64,000 nucleotides of DNA from the NCBI GenBank assembly GCA_022559985.1, contig JAFJTR010000057.1, positions 62,001 to 126,000 of the forward strand, given 5' to 3'. This document shows, piece after piece, positions 54,492-64,000 of this stretch. Numbering within the stretch: position 1 is the first letter of the stretch; each line of letters opens with the position of its first letter. This DNA is from Parastagonospora avenae f. sp. tritici 18332-5 (taxonomy: Eukaryota > Ascomycota > Dothideomycetes > Pleosporales > Phaeosphaeriaceae). The notes beneath the pieces were generated by a model. That model had not been told where the DNA came from. It was given only the letters and a program-made list of their open reading frames with translations, and searched no databases. The position numbers were made by a program, and so were the translations under genes.

Positions 54492-56954
54492 ATGGATAAT
54501 TGGGGCGACCCGTGGGCCGATAATGCCAAATCACCGACAAAAGACGCGGTGACTTCACCATTACCACCGACCTTCGCACCTGCACCTGCCCTATTGAGTG
54601 GGTTTCTCGATGATGCCGGCTGGGGCAATGAGGACGAGAGCTTTGGAGACTGGTCGACTGCGCCAGCGAAAGAGGCGGAACATGCGCCACCCACGGACAC
54701 CCCGATAAATGGAACCTTTCCGACAGAGCATGACAAACATACTTCAGACAGACTACGCTGGGATGCTGCAAGCAATGAAAAACAGCACGTGGTCCTTGAG
54801 CGGGGCGAATGGGCAGGTGTGACGCTCGATGCGCCCAAAGACGAGGACCAGGTGCTTTCGGAAGCCTCGGACTCTTCAACTACTGTACAAGCGAACGATA
54901 ATACCGAACTCAAAAGAAATGACGCTTCCAGTTCTCTGCAACCCGATGACGATTCGTCCGCACGCACGTCTACGTCGCCGTCCGAAGCCAGTCACAACGA
55001 TGCTGTAGCCGAATCACCTCGAACTTCGTATGAAGAGGAACGCGCAACTGCAAAGGAGATCCCGGCTGATGAAGAGCAAGTCGGTGTTACTTCACCAAGC
55101 TCGCTTGCTGAGGACGACGAGGTCATTCACAGTGAAGACACCGAGATTGAGAATTTGGAGAACGATCGACCAACACAGCAGGACAACAAGGAACTCGCGC
55201 AGAGTGTGCGAAGTGCCTCTGACGATTCTTGTGAGAGCCCTGAGTCCTCAGAATCGATTCAAAAACCTCCGCTCGAAACACCGACCGCCTCCGCCCTCGC
55301 CAGCTTTGCTACACACGGCGGATTTACGATCGACACCGATCTCCTCGAGAAGCTGTTCACTTCCCAGAAGGAGACCAAGCAGCCGGAACCTCCGCCAGAC
55401 GACCCTATATACTCTACAGCAGCACGAAAAGCTTGGTATAGACTCACGCGAAGGCAGACGATGAGGGAATTCAACCACGGCGAGGACGACGACAACTACA
55501 TCCGGGTTACTTGGGCAAATTCGCATGTCAGATCTGAGGTAAACAATATCGTTGGGAGGTGGGCGCGCGAGGATCGCATTGCTGGCACTGGTCCTGGCGC
55601 ACGAGCGTCTTTCTACTGGGATTCGCCGGCGCCCGTAGATCATCAACCCATGCATACCCGTCAGCGATCTTCTGTCGCTACAGCAAGTACGATTGCGCCG
55701 GCAAAAGAACCCCTTCCTCCGCTGTCTACAAATGTACCAGCAGCATTCAATTGGAGTTCGGCGTCTGCCTCTGTTGACCCTTGGAAGCAAGCGAGTCCAG
55801 GGTTGCGTTCAACGTCATCTCCCTTAGTCCCGCCTCCACCTATGCCCTCCACCGTGATTCATGCGCACAAGCAGGAAGCCCGTGCAGCCTCGTTGGACCT
55901 CACGTCTCAGAAGCCAGGATCTGCGAAACATGCGCGCAATCTGACAGCCGCTCCTGAAACACCGGCCGTAGCGAGCTTAATCTCCCCTGATATATCGAAC
56001 ACAGCTGCACCTTCATCACATCCATGGGCTGGCGTCGACATCCTCGATGCCTCACCAATACGAAAAGACGGCATCTCTACCGCGCCTGCCGACAATGACG
56101 ATGACTGGGGTGAAATGGTATCAAGTCCAACATTCTCTACACCCACATTGACGAAACCGACATCGCAAACCGACACGAGCAGTAGAAATAACACTCCCAC
56201 AACAACAACAACTCCGCAATCAGTCAAGTCAACAGCACTTTGGGACCAATCGCCTGACGCAATGTCTGCCGCTACGATTGTGCGCCTGCAGAGCGCAATA
56301 TCGCCTACTTCGGCGTACTTTAAGGCAAAGAGCTTCGTACCCCTGGGCACAGAGCAGGGCCCGATAGGACCAGGAATACTGAAGCCCTCGAAACGTTCAG
56401 TCAGCGCGAACGTAAAGAAGGCCGAGGAGAAGATAGCCCCTAAGTTTGAGCTAAAGACAGTGCCAAACGTACTTCCGGAGGACGTGGTGAAACCCAGCAC
56501 GCCTGACGATTTCTCCGAATGGCAAACCTCAATAGCAGATGTGAAAGAGCCGGAACAACCAAAATTTGCAACACCTCTATTGCCAATTGTGCACGAAGCG
56601 AAGCGGCCAACCACTCCACCGCAATCAATAGCCGCAATAGTAGAGTCCAATGTCGACGCATGGGCCGATGCTGACTTTTCTTTCTTCGACTCTGTCCCGC
56701 CTGTCGCGCCGCCAGCGCCAACAACACCAGATCGCTCTGACCCCTTTTCTGTGTTTCAAGGCCGACAAAGGTCTGTTAGTGCAGCTTCTTCTGCCAAGAC
56801 CTTTACTCGATCACCACCTCGAAAAATCCCCACACCGCCAACCCAACCACTTACTGGAGCCACGAGTTCTGCGCAGAGACGTAAAAACGAGGAAGATGCT
56901 ATCATACGAGACATATTGATCGGTCTACCCGACTTGAGCTATATGCTCAGATGA
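54492..56954 (+). CDS. Large disordered fungal protein with DPW/DPF motifs
   Basis: 820 residues, one exon, starting MDNWGDPWADN. Most of the protein is Ser/Thr/Pro/Glu-rich and predicted by eye to be disordered. A more folded segment at about 305-375 contains DDPIYSTAARKAWYRLTRRQTMREFNHG, given here in parts: ARKAWYRLTRRQ and VTWANSHVRSEV. Short motifs recur: DPW at 6-8 and near 430, DPF (SDPFSVF) near 750, and W/F-acidic clusters (GWGNEDESFGDW near 43-54; DDDWGEM near 537). DPW, DPF and WxxF motifs bind the ear domains of clathrin adaptors, so a role in vesicle traffic is suggested. The C-terminus ends in a conserved-looking helix, EEDAIIRDILIGLPDLSYMLR minus its last residues. I do not recognise a named orthologue. 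Confidence 0.75.
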   Translation: MDNWGDPWADNAKSPTKDAVTSPLPPTFAPAPALLSGFLDDAGWGNEDESFGDWSTAPAKEAEHAPPTDTPINGTFPTEHDKHTSDRLRWDAASNEKQHVVLERGEWAGVTLDAPKDEDQVLSEASDSSTTVQANDNTELKRNDASSSLQPDDDSSARTSTSPSEASHNDAVAESPRTSYEEERATAKEIPADEEQVGVTSPSSLAEDDEVIHSEDTEIENLENDRPTQQDNKELAQSVRSASDDSCESPESSESIQKPPLETPTASALASFATHGGFTIDTDLLEKLFTSQKETKQPEPPPDDPIYSTAARKAWYRLTRRQTMREFNHGEDDDNYIRVTWANSHVRSEVNNIVGRWAREDRIAGTGPGARASFYWDSPAPVDHQPMHTRQRSSVATASTIAPAKEPLPPLSTNVPAAFNWSSASASVDPWKQASPGLRSTSSPLVPPPPMPSTVIHAHKQEARAASLDLTSQKPGSAKHARNLTAAPETPAVASLISPDISNTAAPSSHPWAGVDILDASPIRKDGISTAPADNDDDWGEMVSSPTFSTPTLTKPTSQTDTSSRNNTPTTTTTPQSVKSTALWDQSPDAMSAATIVRLQSAISPTSAYFKAKSFVPLGTEQGPIGPGILKPSKRSVSANVKKAEEKIAPKFELKTVPNVLPEDVVKPSTPDDFSEWQTSIADVKEPEQPKFATPLLPIVHEAKRPTTPPQSIAAIVESNVDAWADADFSFFDSVPPVAPPAPTTPDRSDPFSVFQGRQRSVSAASSAKTFTRSPPRKIPTPPTQPLTGATSSAQRRKNEEDAIIRDILIGLPDLSYMLR

Positions 56955-57342
56955 CGATCAATTCATGGGTTATGCATTCACACAGCATTGTATCTGTACG
57001 GCGTTATAGAGTTGGGCATTGCCGGCGTTAGACTCGAGAGATCTGTTGTATCATTTCGTTTTGCATTTGTACATACACAATGTTCTACACATCCTGTTCC
57101 ATGTCACTGATCACGCGCTAAGACACCTGCCTTATTTTCATCATTGTTGTGCTCAAGTTCACCAGCAATAGTGAATCACACGACTGCTATGCTCCAACCA
57201 TAAAACATCTGTTCCCTTCCATGTCAACAGTTCTCATATCCACACAGCAACGATTCAACAGACCAACAGCAACAACCTCTCATCACACGACAATAGAGTC
57301 CACGATAGCAAGCAGAACCTCGTCGTTTCCTCCCAGCCAGTT
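56955..57342. other. Convergent 3' flanks
   Basis: 388 bp between a plus-strand and a minus-strand gene. No coding signal. Confidence 0.5.
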
Positions 57343-57663
57343 CTAGACAGACTTGAATGCCCTGATCTTTTCTGCCCTTACTGTGTCAATGCCTTCGTAT
57401 TGCATCAACATATCCCTCAATACCCTGCGGCTTTCTTTGAGCATGTGTGCTGCGTCATTCTTTTGGGTAAGTTCCTTCATGCTCCTGTTGAAGAAGCTGA
57501 CAACATCGTGCCAGCGCTTCAGGTTGACAGGAACGTCGACGTAAATGGGGGAGCCTTCGACAGTGACTTGGTAGTCTTGGAGCAGTTCCAGGGGATAGGC
57601 GAGTATGAGCGTCTCGGTCAGCGTTGTCCAAGCTGTCATGAATCTTTTAGTATCGACAGTCAT
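57343..57663 (-). CDS. Small helical protein, family member 1
   Basis: 106 residues from the ATG reading MTVDTKRFMTAWTTL. An upstream in-frame ATG at 57723 would add 20 residues, but alignment to the neighbours favours the inner start. The protein is mostly helical: ETLILAYPLELLQDY, then a VDVPVNLKRWHDVVSFFNRS block, then HMLKESRRVLRDMLMQYEGID. The broken copy at 58.0-58.5 kb has the same blocks (ETIIL, YPLDFL, NVPKDLQD, ILDYYDRID), so these are tandem paralogues. No known domain is recognised, and it may be lineage-specific. Confidence 0.5.
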   Translation of the reverse strand: MTVDTKRFMTAWTTLTETLILAYPLELLQDYQVTVEGSPIYVDVPVNLKRWHDVVSFFNRSMKELTQKNDAAHMLKESRRVLRDMLMQYEGIDTVRAEKIRAFKSV

Positions 57664-58019
57664 CGTGGAGTTGCCCAAAGGTTGGGTAGAGTTGGAAGAA
57701 GATGGTGGGCGTAATTTCCGCATTTCTGATATAGCCCTTCGTGTTTGCTATTCGAGTTGCGGGTTACGTAATGACCTCATGAGCACTGTTCACGGGGCCT
57801 TTCACCTCCATTTTTGTTATCATGTGCACGATGCACAAGCTCCACGGGTTTTTAGGCACCAGTCATGATCCTGAAAGACGTTGATTCCTGATTACTCCCT
57901 AGTTACTTGTACACCAGTCACTATGTATCTTCGCACGCATCGCTACTATGGTGCATGAATGTAAGATTACGATTTGTTGGGCAATTGGATTTCAGCTATT
58001 CAAAGTGGTCAGGATCTAC
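57664..58019. other. Spacer between small paralogues
   Basis: 356 bp, no gene seen. Confidence 0.5.
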
Positions 58020-58458
58020 TCATCCAGTTCCACTAAGGTGACTTCGCAAGTCTTTCTCGGCCTGGCTATAGTCCCACATCAGATTCACCATCATTAAAAG
58101 AACCTTGTCGTCTCCTCCTAACCAGTTCTTCACCGACTGAATCTCTCTGATGTCCCCGGTATCATCTATCCTGTCATAATAATCAAGAATATCTTCCATT
58201 ATCGTTCGAGTTTCAGCTGCAATCGAACTCGGGTTGCTTGCTATGAGTTTTCTGGTATCTTCGACGCGGGTGTAGAAGAACTTTACCATATCGCACCTGT
58301 CTTGCAAGTCTTTCGGGACGTTTCGGGACGTTACGGAATTTTGGTGGATCCGAGCCATACCGATAGCCCTTGAGAAAGTCGAGTGGGTATCACAGGATGA
58401 TGGTTTCGGTGAAGTGAACCCGTACCTCGATGAGCACATTAGGATCAAAATAAACCAT
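58020..58458 (-). pseudogene. Small helical protein, family member 2, broken
   Basis: The ATG at 58458 opens MVYFDPNVLIEV, then HFTETIIL, TGA, YPLDFLKGY. Member 1 reads ETLILAYPLELLQDY there, so the TGA is a lesion. A 10-bp direct duplication (58311-58330) then shifts the frame: the sense passes from KFRNVPK to DLQDRCDMVKFFYTRVEDTR and IMEDILDYYDRIDDTG and ends at 58020. Without the extra 10 bp the two parts are in one frame. The C-terminal block is longer than in member 1 (VKNWLGGDDKVLLMMVNLMW). Confidence 0.65.
58311..58330. repeat. 10-bp direct tandem duplication
   Basis: TTTCGGGACG at 58311-58320 is repeated exactly at 58321-58330, inside the broken small paralogue. Ten is not a multiple of three, and the duplication lies exactly where homology to member 1 changes frame. 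Confidence 0.9.
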
Positions 58459-58935
58459 TTGATGGGCTTTTGAACAGGACAAGGTGAGAGGAAGGGGCTG
58501 TGCTCAGTATGATACTTATACCTCTCAAGCGATTCTGTTACAGGCCGGGTGTTTGCGAATCTGGCGGCGTGACGCTGCCATTAGCATGTTCTCTAGGCAC
58601 TTGAGCTCGATTGCTATCATCATGCGTGGGACGAGCCATCTCTATGAGCCGTTTAGACGTCACATCTACCTGCACCGCGTGACGCTCACCGTGCCGTAAG
58701 ATCAGCGGTTCAAAAAATGAGACTTGGACCATGTCTGTATATCAGCATGTACTCGCAGCTACGCGAACATGATTGATAATTGCAATGGTCAATCTCTCAG
58801 AGGTGGATGTCACTCGTGGAGGAACCTAACATAATCTGAACCAGACAGACAAACTTACTAAGTGCTTCAACAACACGTCATTCCACACAACAATATCAGG
58901 AAGTCAATAACAATGATTTAAAATGTCCTACTACA
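58459..58935. other. Spacer between small paralogues
   Basis: 477 bp, no gene seen. Confidence 0.5.
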
Positions 58936-59283
58936 TTACATACTTGAATCCAGAAGCACAAAATTGAACACCGCCATCAACTCCAACATGCCAGGTTCAT
59001 TGAAGAGACTCTTAGTCATCGACATCCTGGCTTGCACACTCCTAGACATGTTCTTATCGAGCCTGAGTCGCTCTAGGCCGGATTCGAAGGTGTATAGTAT
59101 GTTCGTCCAACTATCTTGTAGTGCTTCGTAGGGTGCCGGACGGACTTCGCCAGTTAGAAAAGGGATCTCTTTGTCGTTGGCTAAGGTCGCGGGATCGTCG
59201 GCCTTGTCGGTGATGAATGAGATCAAATGAGTCCGGACGAGCTTTTCGAACGTGTTGATCAACTGGTGTGAATCAAAAGACAT
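58936..59283 (-). CDS. Small helical protein, family member 3
   Basis: 115 residues from a true ATG (MSFDSHQLINTFEKLVRTHL). Length, helical character and the spacing of its start, the acidic middle (FLTGEVRPAPYEALQDSW) and the basic helix (LERLRLDKNMSRSVQARM) parallel member 1. Sequence identity is low, so membership of the same family is only likely. Intact frame. No domain recognised. Confidence 0.45.
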   Translation of the reverse strand: MSFDSHQLINTFEKLVRTHLISFITDKADDPATLANDKEIPFLTGEVRPAPYEALQDSWTNILYTFESGLERLRLDKNMSRSVQARMSMTKSLFNEPGMLELMAVFNFVLLDSSM

Positions 59284-60236
59284 GGTTCGGAATGAGGATA
59301 GTTGTCAGATACGTCGCATACTAAAGGACCAGTTGCTGTCAGAAAGCAGTTGTCGCGCGTTACTGTCCTTAATATTAGGGATAGTCGGGTGACACAAAGC
59401 TCGGTTGTAACAACACAAAGAGAAACAGAATACGCGGCGAAGGGACAGAAGGACAGAACAATGAACATGATCAATATCAGATCACGACCATCTCATCATA
59501 CAATCTGACAATAGTAATGCTCCTAGGTTATGAGGATATATATTGTTCCAGGACGATTGCTCGTTGATATTTGTTATTGATCATGTGTTGAATGTTCCGG
59601 TCCCGAACTGTGCTGATAATTTCTGCTACACAAGTCTCTCGTGATAGAAATGTATCGCTGATGCAGTCATCCAATAATTTCTCCCACATAGACCACAACA
59701 TACAAAACACAATTTCATCAGAAGAAATAACAATCATTAGAAAAGGAATGCTTACAATTCCAAGGGTATTGGGAATTTCCTGCTTGCAAGATTTTTGAGA
59801 GATCACATGGAAACGGTAGTGTCATATGACGTACACATCGTATCGCAGTTTAATTCCTAATACTGTTGGGGGGCTCACTAGTGAAAGGAAATAACGATAA
59901 CTATGAATGCGTTCTGTACGATTGGTGTTGACTTGATTGTACTAAGGAGGAGAACTACAGAAAAGATGGGCTCAGGGGTTCTGGTCTGAGCGCTGCTCGG
60001 ACGCTGCGATCAGCGCGTCTGACGGCGTGACCGAGATCAGTGCGCCTGATCGCGTAGTTGAGATATTGACGATACTTGTGATCCGACAAATACCAGTATC
60101 TTATGGGAGATGAAAATTCACCACAGTATCCTATTTGAGATCGAATCCGCAAGCCCAAGTACCTTAGACATATCCATTCACCCTACATATGTTCACAACG
60201 GCCGGAACCGCGAATTCAACTCACCTACCTACCCCA
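59284..60236. other. AT-rich spacer with a short GC-rich repeat
   Basis: 953 bp. The stretch 59490-59900 is clearly richer in A and T than its surroundings. At 59990-60060 there is an imperfect direct repeat built on GATCAGCGCG / GATCAGTGCG with CTGA.CGCGT-like spacers. A 92-codon minus-strand frame (59528-59806) looks helical but has no support. Confidence 0.5.
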
Positions 60237-60643
60237 TCAACTCCCCTGGAAAATATCCCTCATCTCAATCCCTGCGTCACGCCCCCAAGCCACCATCGCC
60301 TTTTCCACCGTCTCGTTCTCAAACATCCAATTACTCACACTCCTCACCTCCTTGAGACGAATCCAATCCGCTTGATCCCAATCTTGATGGCCTCCATAAC
60401 CTTGTTCAAATGCAGCTAACTCACTTGCCAGACTCGGTTTTCGCCATGAAGTATGGCCGCCCTGACCTCACCCATGCCCAAGGATGCGAGGTCCAGCACA
60501 GCTTCTGCAAGCGTAATCTCCTTTGTTTGGTCGGCTAAGGGTTCGAATTTTCCACGTTGTATGCCTTTGCCCTGGGCTGCGATTCTGGCGTCGTATTTGG
60601 GTACGACAATGGTGTGGAGGACGTGTGCGAAGGCGCTGGCCAT
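60237..60643 (-). pseudogene. Small unknown gene with a frame break
   Basis: The frame from the ATG at 60643 (MASAFAHVLHTIVVPKYD, then EITLAEAVLDLASLGMGEVR, AAILHGENRVW) ends after VWQVS. Coding sense resumes at once in another frame: LASELAAFEQGYGGHQDW, WIRLKEVRSVSNWMFENE, TVEKAMVAWGRDAGIEM, IFQGS, stop at 60237. The only GT at the junction (GTGAGTTAG) would give a 24-nt intron, too short. A small indel at about 60415-60425 is the simplest reading. No family recognised. Confidence 0.5.
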
Positions 60644-62010
60644 GGTTTAGGCGTGGTCGGTCATAATCGGGCTATTTTTTCTGAAACCAAATTGATTTTT
60701 GGGCTTGCCAAATAGAAAGGATTTGAGGAAGTTTGAAGATGAGAAAGTTGGTGTAAGAGACTCTGCGTGTTTCTTATACGGGCATGAAGTTTTACCACTA
60801 CCGCATTGTTACCTCGTGTCGATTGTCGAATTGATCTGGTGATCATGAGAAAGCGAGCATTATACTGACAGATTGCCTTTCAGCAAATTTGGTGTCTTGG
60901 GATCCGCACATGCAGTGGCATTCAGTGTATTGCACATATAGCGAAATGATGGAGAGCCATGACATTGACTTACAGTATGCGTTTGATAATGAATGACCTT
61001 ATTAGAAACTTCAGAATAACATGCGCCCAAACTTGATACCAAATCAGCATTGACATAGTTGCAGTACACATCGACTGACTCAAGAAGCAAGAGCCAGTCT
61101 TACTTCGGTAATCTAATCAACCTTCATATGCGATGGAGATGTCGATATGTAATTGGGGACTTGATATGCATGCGCAAAATGAGAGAGAAATCCACGGGCC
61201 TGCTGCTTGTTAAGCATAGCTGTCAGGAATATCATCATAAACGCAAGAAACACATTTGCGTACTAAAAACACATTTACACCGAGTTGCGAGGGGCAAATT
61301 ACAACGATAGCCAAGGAGCGAGTATATAGGCTAGCGATTGGAGGACGCTCACAAGCATCATATCGTCAACAACACACACGACAATCAATCGCTAATAGAT
61401 AACATGACCAGGTACGCACACAGCAGCCGATAGATACGAAAGAAAGCTCCCCGTACGAACCATGCTCCTCTTGCATACTCCTCTTCCTCAGCGCGCCCGA
61501 CCTGAACGCCCAATTGTTGTTGGAAGAAAGGGAAGACTACTCCACGTATCACTCGAAACGGTTCAATACCTTCTTTACACATACCTTTAATCCATATACA
61601 CCCCTACACCTACATATACCCACATATGTAGATATGTAACCCCGAGTACGCCTCCACGCACCCATGTTCCCACTCCTTCACGCATAAACACATCCACACG
61701 TAATTCGCACCGCAGTAATCAGCATCATGGCTTATCTTACCAAACCTCCTCCTCCATGGCCACCATCCATCCGCAAGCATCCCCCTCCCCTACATAGGTA
61801 CACAAACCTCTCCAAGCCTCAAAATCTCTAATCACGCAATTGAGCAAACTCTTAGCCTCGAATAGAACGTCTGTCCGGCGACTGGGTGATGCACCGCTCG
61901 TGCAGGGATGCATATCCTATACCACCATAAACGTGCACAGGTATCAAAAGTCCCCTCATAGAAACACCACACTAAAATAATCGCAGAAATCTCGCATTCC
62001 AACACTACAA
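60644..62010. other. Intergenic, no gene seen
   Basis: About 1.4 kb of 3' flank of the SYG1-like gene and 5' flank of the small broken gene. Rich in CACA and CATATA tracts near 61560-61700, with no coding frame of note. Confidence 0.55.
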
Positions 62011-64000
62011 CTACCGACTCCTCCCCCCACTCCCACTCATGCCCACCTCCAAATCCTCGCGAATCCGACTCAACGCACTCTCCTGCTCATCATCCATATC
62101 CTCGACTTCGCCATCACTATCCCTCTCCTCTTCGCCCTCACTCTCATCATCACTATCATCCTCTTCCTCAACCTTCGTATTGCGCGGATCGCGACCCAAC
62201 TCAGGTTTTCTCTTCCGTTCAAAGTCCTCGGCGTGCGCGTCGCGCAGCATATCGCCGACGGACGTGATCGCGCGCTGGAGCGGTGAGGGGCGGAAGTCGT
62301 CTTGTAGCGGCCGGCGCTGGCGGGCCGAGGAGCGCGTGCGCTCGAGGTGAAGTTGGGCGCTGGATGTGGATGCGGTGGGTTGTGTGGGTGTCGGGGGTTG
62401 TTCTTCGTCGAGGCGCTCGCCGCGCTGGATGTGGCGTGCGCGTTCGCGGACGTGCGGGCTTGGGGGGACTTCGTAGGGGAGGGGGACGTCGCGGCTGGCG
62501 CGGAAGCGGCCGACGTTGGTGCAGTGTTCGTTTTCGACGCGGAAGAGAGACCACATGCCTCGTCTGAGAATCTCGCTCATAGAGACGCAGAAGGATGTTA
62601 CGGCGGAGTGTTGAAGCTGGAGGGGAGTGACCATGTACATGACCCAATTGAAGCGGAGGATGGGGTCGATCAACATCGCTGTGTAGTACCACCAGACCTT
62701 TTTGTAGCCAAGCTCTTTACGCAGGAAGCGGTTTTTGGCATGCGGGTCGCCTAGACTCCAGTCGTAGTAGATGTCCCAGAAGCTGGTGTATACACTGTTG
62801 ATGGTGGCGAAGGTGATGAAGGCGGCTTTTGTGGCAGGTTTCTGGTCCATGCGGTAGATGCTAAGTGTGGCGTAGAACATGATAGTAGCGAAGTACTTTC
62901 CGCAATTGAGCAAATGGGGAAATTTGTTTCCTGTGTCGGAGTAACGGCGGATACATTGCAGAGCGCGCCATATGCCGGGGAGTGCAGTCAGGAAGCCGAC
63001 GACGCGTAGGTGCGACGAGTTGCAATTGCCAGGCTCGTTCCATCCACGCGAGTATAGGCAAAAGAGGGTTGCGATGTTCTGAGCCACGTTAGCAAGAGTT
63101 GGGAGGGTCCAGAGACAACACTTACGCCCATAGTGTATGTCAGAGAGCAAAACATGTCGCCAAGGTAAAAGTCTCGCCACTCCACAGGATAGATACCAGC
63201 AAGTAACAAGCGCCACTAGGGCATCGTTAGTGACTCCAATATATTAGCATGCAAATATGCTTACCAAGCTGTACAACAACCACATTCTAGTCCGGAAGTA
63301 GAAAATCTTCATCGGATTCAATAGGACGGCAACGGAAATGCCAATAAGAATAACGGGGTAGTACAAAAACACGTGTTCACCACCAATTTGGTGGAAGTTG
63401 AGGTACATGAACAAGCCGAGGAAGAAAAGGCACCAACAAGGGAGCTATTTGTGTAAGCAGGCGTCCAGAACATCGGTGCGGTATACATACTTCAGAAAGT
63501 TGCCTCCAATCGAGAAAGTGGCGGGTATCGTATTCGAAAATGAAAACATAGTTGATCTTGGTCTCATGCCAAACACGGCATGCTAAGCAGAAAAGGAGAA
63601 GAAGGAAGTTGGCGAGGAAATAGCCAGCGTAGATCTATCATGTGTTAGCCTGCTTCCACGCATTTTCATAGTATTGGACGTACCTGAAGAAGATAGCTTG
63701 TATTAAGCGAAAGTGAATTGCGGTCCGGGTCATCTAATGAAGCGATCTCATTCGCTTTGACAAGACCTTGCACACCCAGTATGATGCCTGCAGCCAGGAG
63801 CAGGCCGTTACGGAACGTGTTGTCTGTGTAATCACCAGCTCTGGCGATCTTGATACGCAGCTTCCCGACCGCGACTTTGTGGTTGCCCTGCTCGAAGTAT
63901 CTAGCATATAGATCCTCGACGGCTCGAATGTGTCCTTCGATGACATCGCTGTTCACGAACCAGGCTTTGTTCACCTTCTCGGTCATGTATTTACTCGACG
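62011..64000 (-). CDS. SYG1: SYG1/XPR1-type EXS-domain protein, 5' part outside window
   Basis: Five exons visible in transcript order: beyond 64000 to 63684, 63491-63634, 63265-63444, 63126-63215 and 62011-63078. Introns are 46-50 nt and all joins keep frame. The visible protein starts within the end of the SPX region (KYMTEKVNKAWFVNSD, AVEDLYARYFEQGNHKVAV, KLR). It then has several membrane helices and the EXS domain: IYPVEWRDFYLGDMFCSLTY, LPGIWRALQCIRRYSDT, HLLNCGKYFAT, FWDIYYDWSLGD, RFNWVMYMV. The C-terminal 150 residues are disordered and acidic. SPX-EXS proteins sense inositol pyrophosphates and, in animals and fission yeast, export phosphate. The SPX start lies to the right of the window, so the gene is partial only because of the window edge. 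Confidence 0.93.

Noticed and set aside
59528..59806. 92-codon helical-looking minus-strand frame
   Set aside because: Lies in AT-rich DNA, no clear relation to the neighbouring family and no other support.
1..64000. Secondary-metabolite cluster, CRISPR array, transposon or virus-derived element
   Set aside because: No polyketide or peptide synthase, no spaced direct repeats, no transposase, reverse transcriptase or terminal repeats were seen; the oxidoreductases are scattered among unrelated genes.

Overview
The window is nuclear DNA from a filamentous ascomycete (Pezizomycotina, possibly Dothideomycetes). The evidence is short spliceosomal introns of about 46-75 nt with GTRNGY-type donors, many monocistronic genes on both strands with intergenic gaps of 0.2-2.7 kb, and families typical of such fungi: an EF-hand NADPH oxidase (NoxC type), DUF3176, secreted GMC oxidoreductase, GH43 with CBM6, WSC, nitronate monooxygenase and fungal F-box-like proteins. 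I see no plasmid, phage, CRISPR or transposon. The species call is inference.

Layout: 0.9-3.8 kb holds a divergent pair, YIH1/IMPACT (-) and a CID-domain RNA-processing protein (+). 4.6-9.2 kb is a 1523-residue chromodomain protein with an HDA1-complex subunit 2/3-like region, preceded by two MCB boxes in a short tandem repeat. 9.4-9.8 kb is a patch of nested duplications, followed by a WSC-domain gene with no visible start. 12.7-14.9 kb is a dead DUF3176 gene. 15.2-23.9 kb has F-box/ankyrin, nitronate monooxygenase, F-box-like, GMC oxidoreductase and SDR genes. 24.0-26.9 kb is a tandem pair of broken paralogues. 27.4-34.9 kb has UBC7, a haem-free sulfite oxidase, a four-helix membrane protein, noxC and an alpha/beta hydrolase. 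35.5-40.5 kb has a broken unknown gene, a five-exon asparagine synthase and an F-box-like gene with a frame break. 42.5-49.3 kb has a membrane-anchored sulfatase/LTA-synthase-like protein, a broken GFD2-like gene and a secreted GH43-CBM6 enzyme. 52.0-57.0 kb has a ZIFL1/YCR023C-like MFS transporter and a large disordered protein with DPW/DPF motifs. 57.3-60.7 kb is a small-gene family, partly decayed. 62.0 kb to the edge is the EXS half of a SYG1/XPR1-type protein.

The genes do not form an operon or an obvious biosynthetic cluster. Housekeeping functions (translation control, chromatin, ERAD, sulfite detoxification, phosphate export) are interspersed with accessory ones (secreted oxidoreductase, GH43, Nox, asparagine synthase). 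The most unusual overall feature is the number of decaying genes: about seven loci carry frame breaks or premature stops, and most of the stops can be explained by C-to-T (or G-to-A) transitions. This suggests either mild repeat-induced point mutation or loss of accessory genes.

Exon boundaries were read by eye from splice signals and frame, and start codons were moved to a real ATG wherever the longest open frame began at a non-ATG codon. Family names come from recognised motifs; no search was run.
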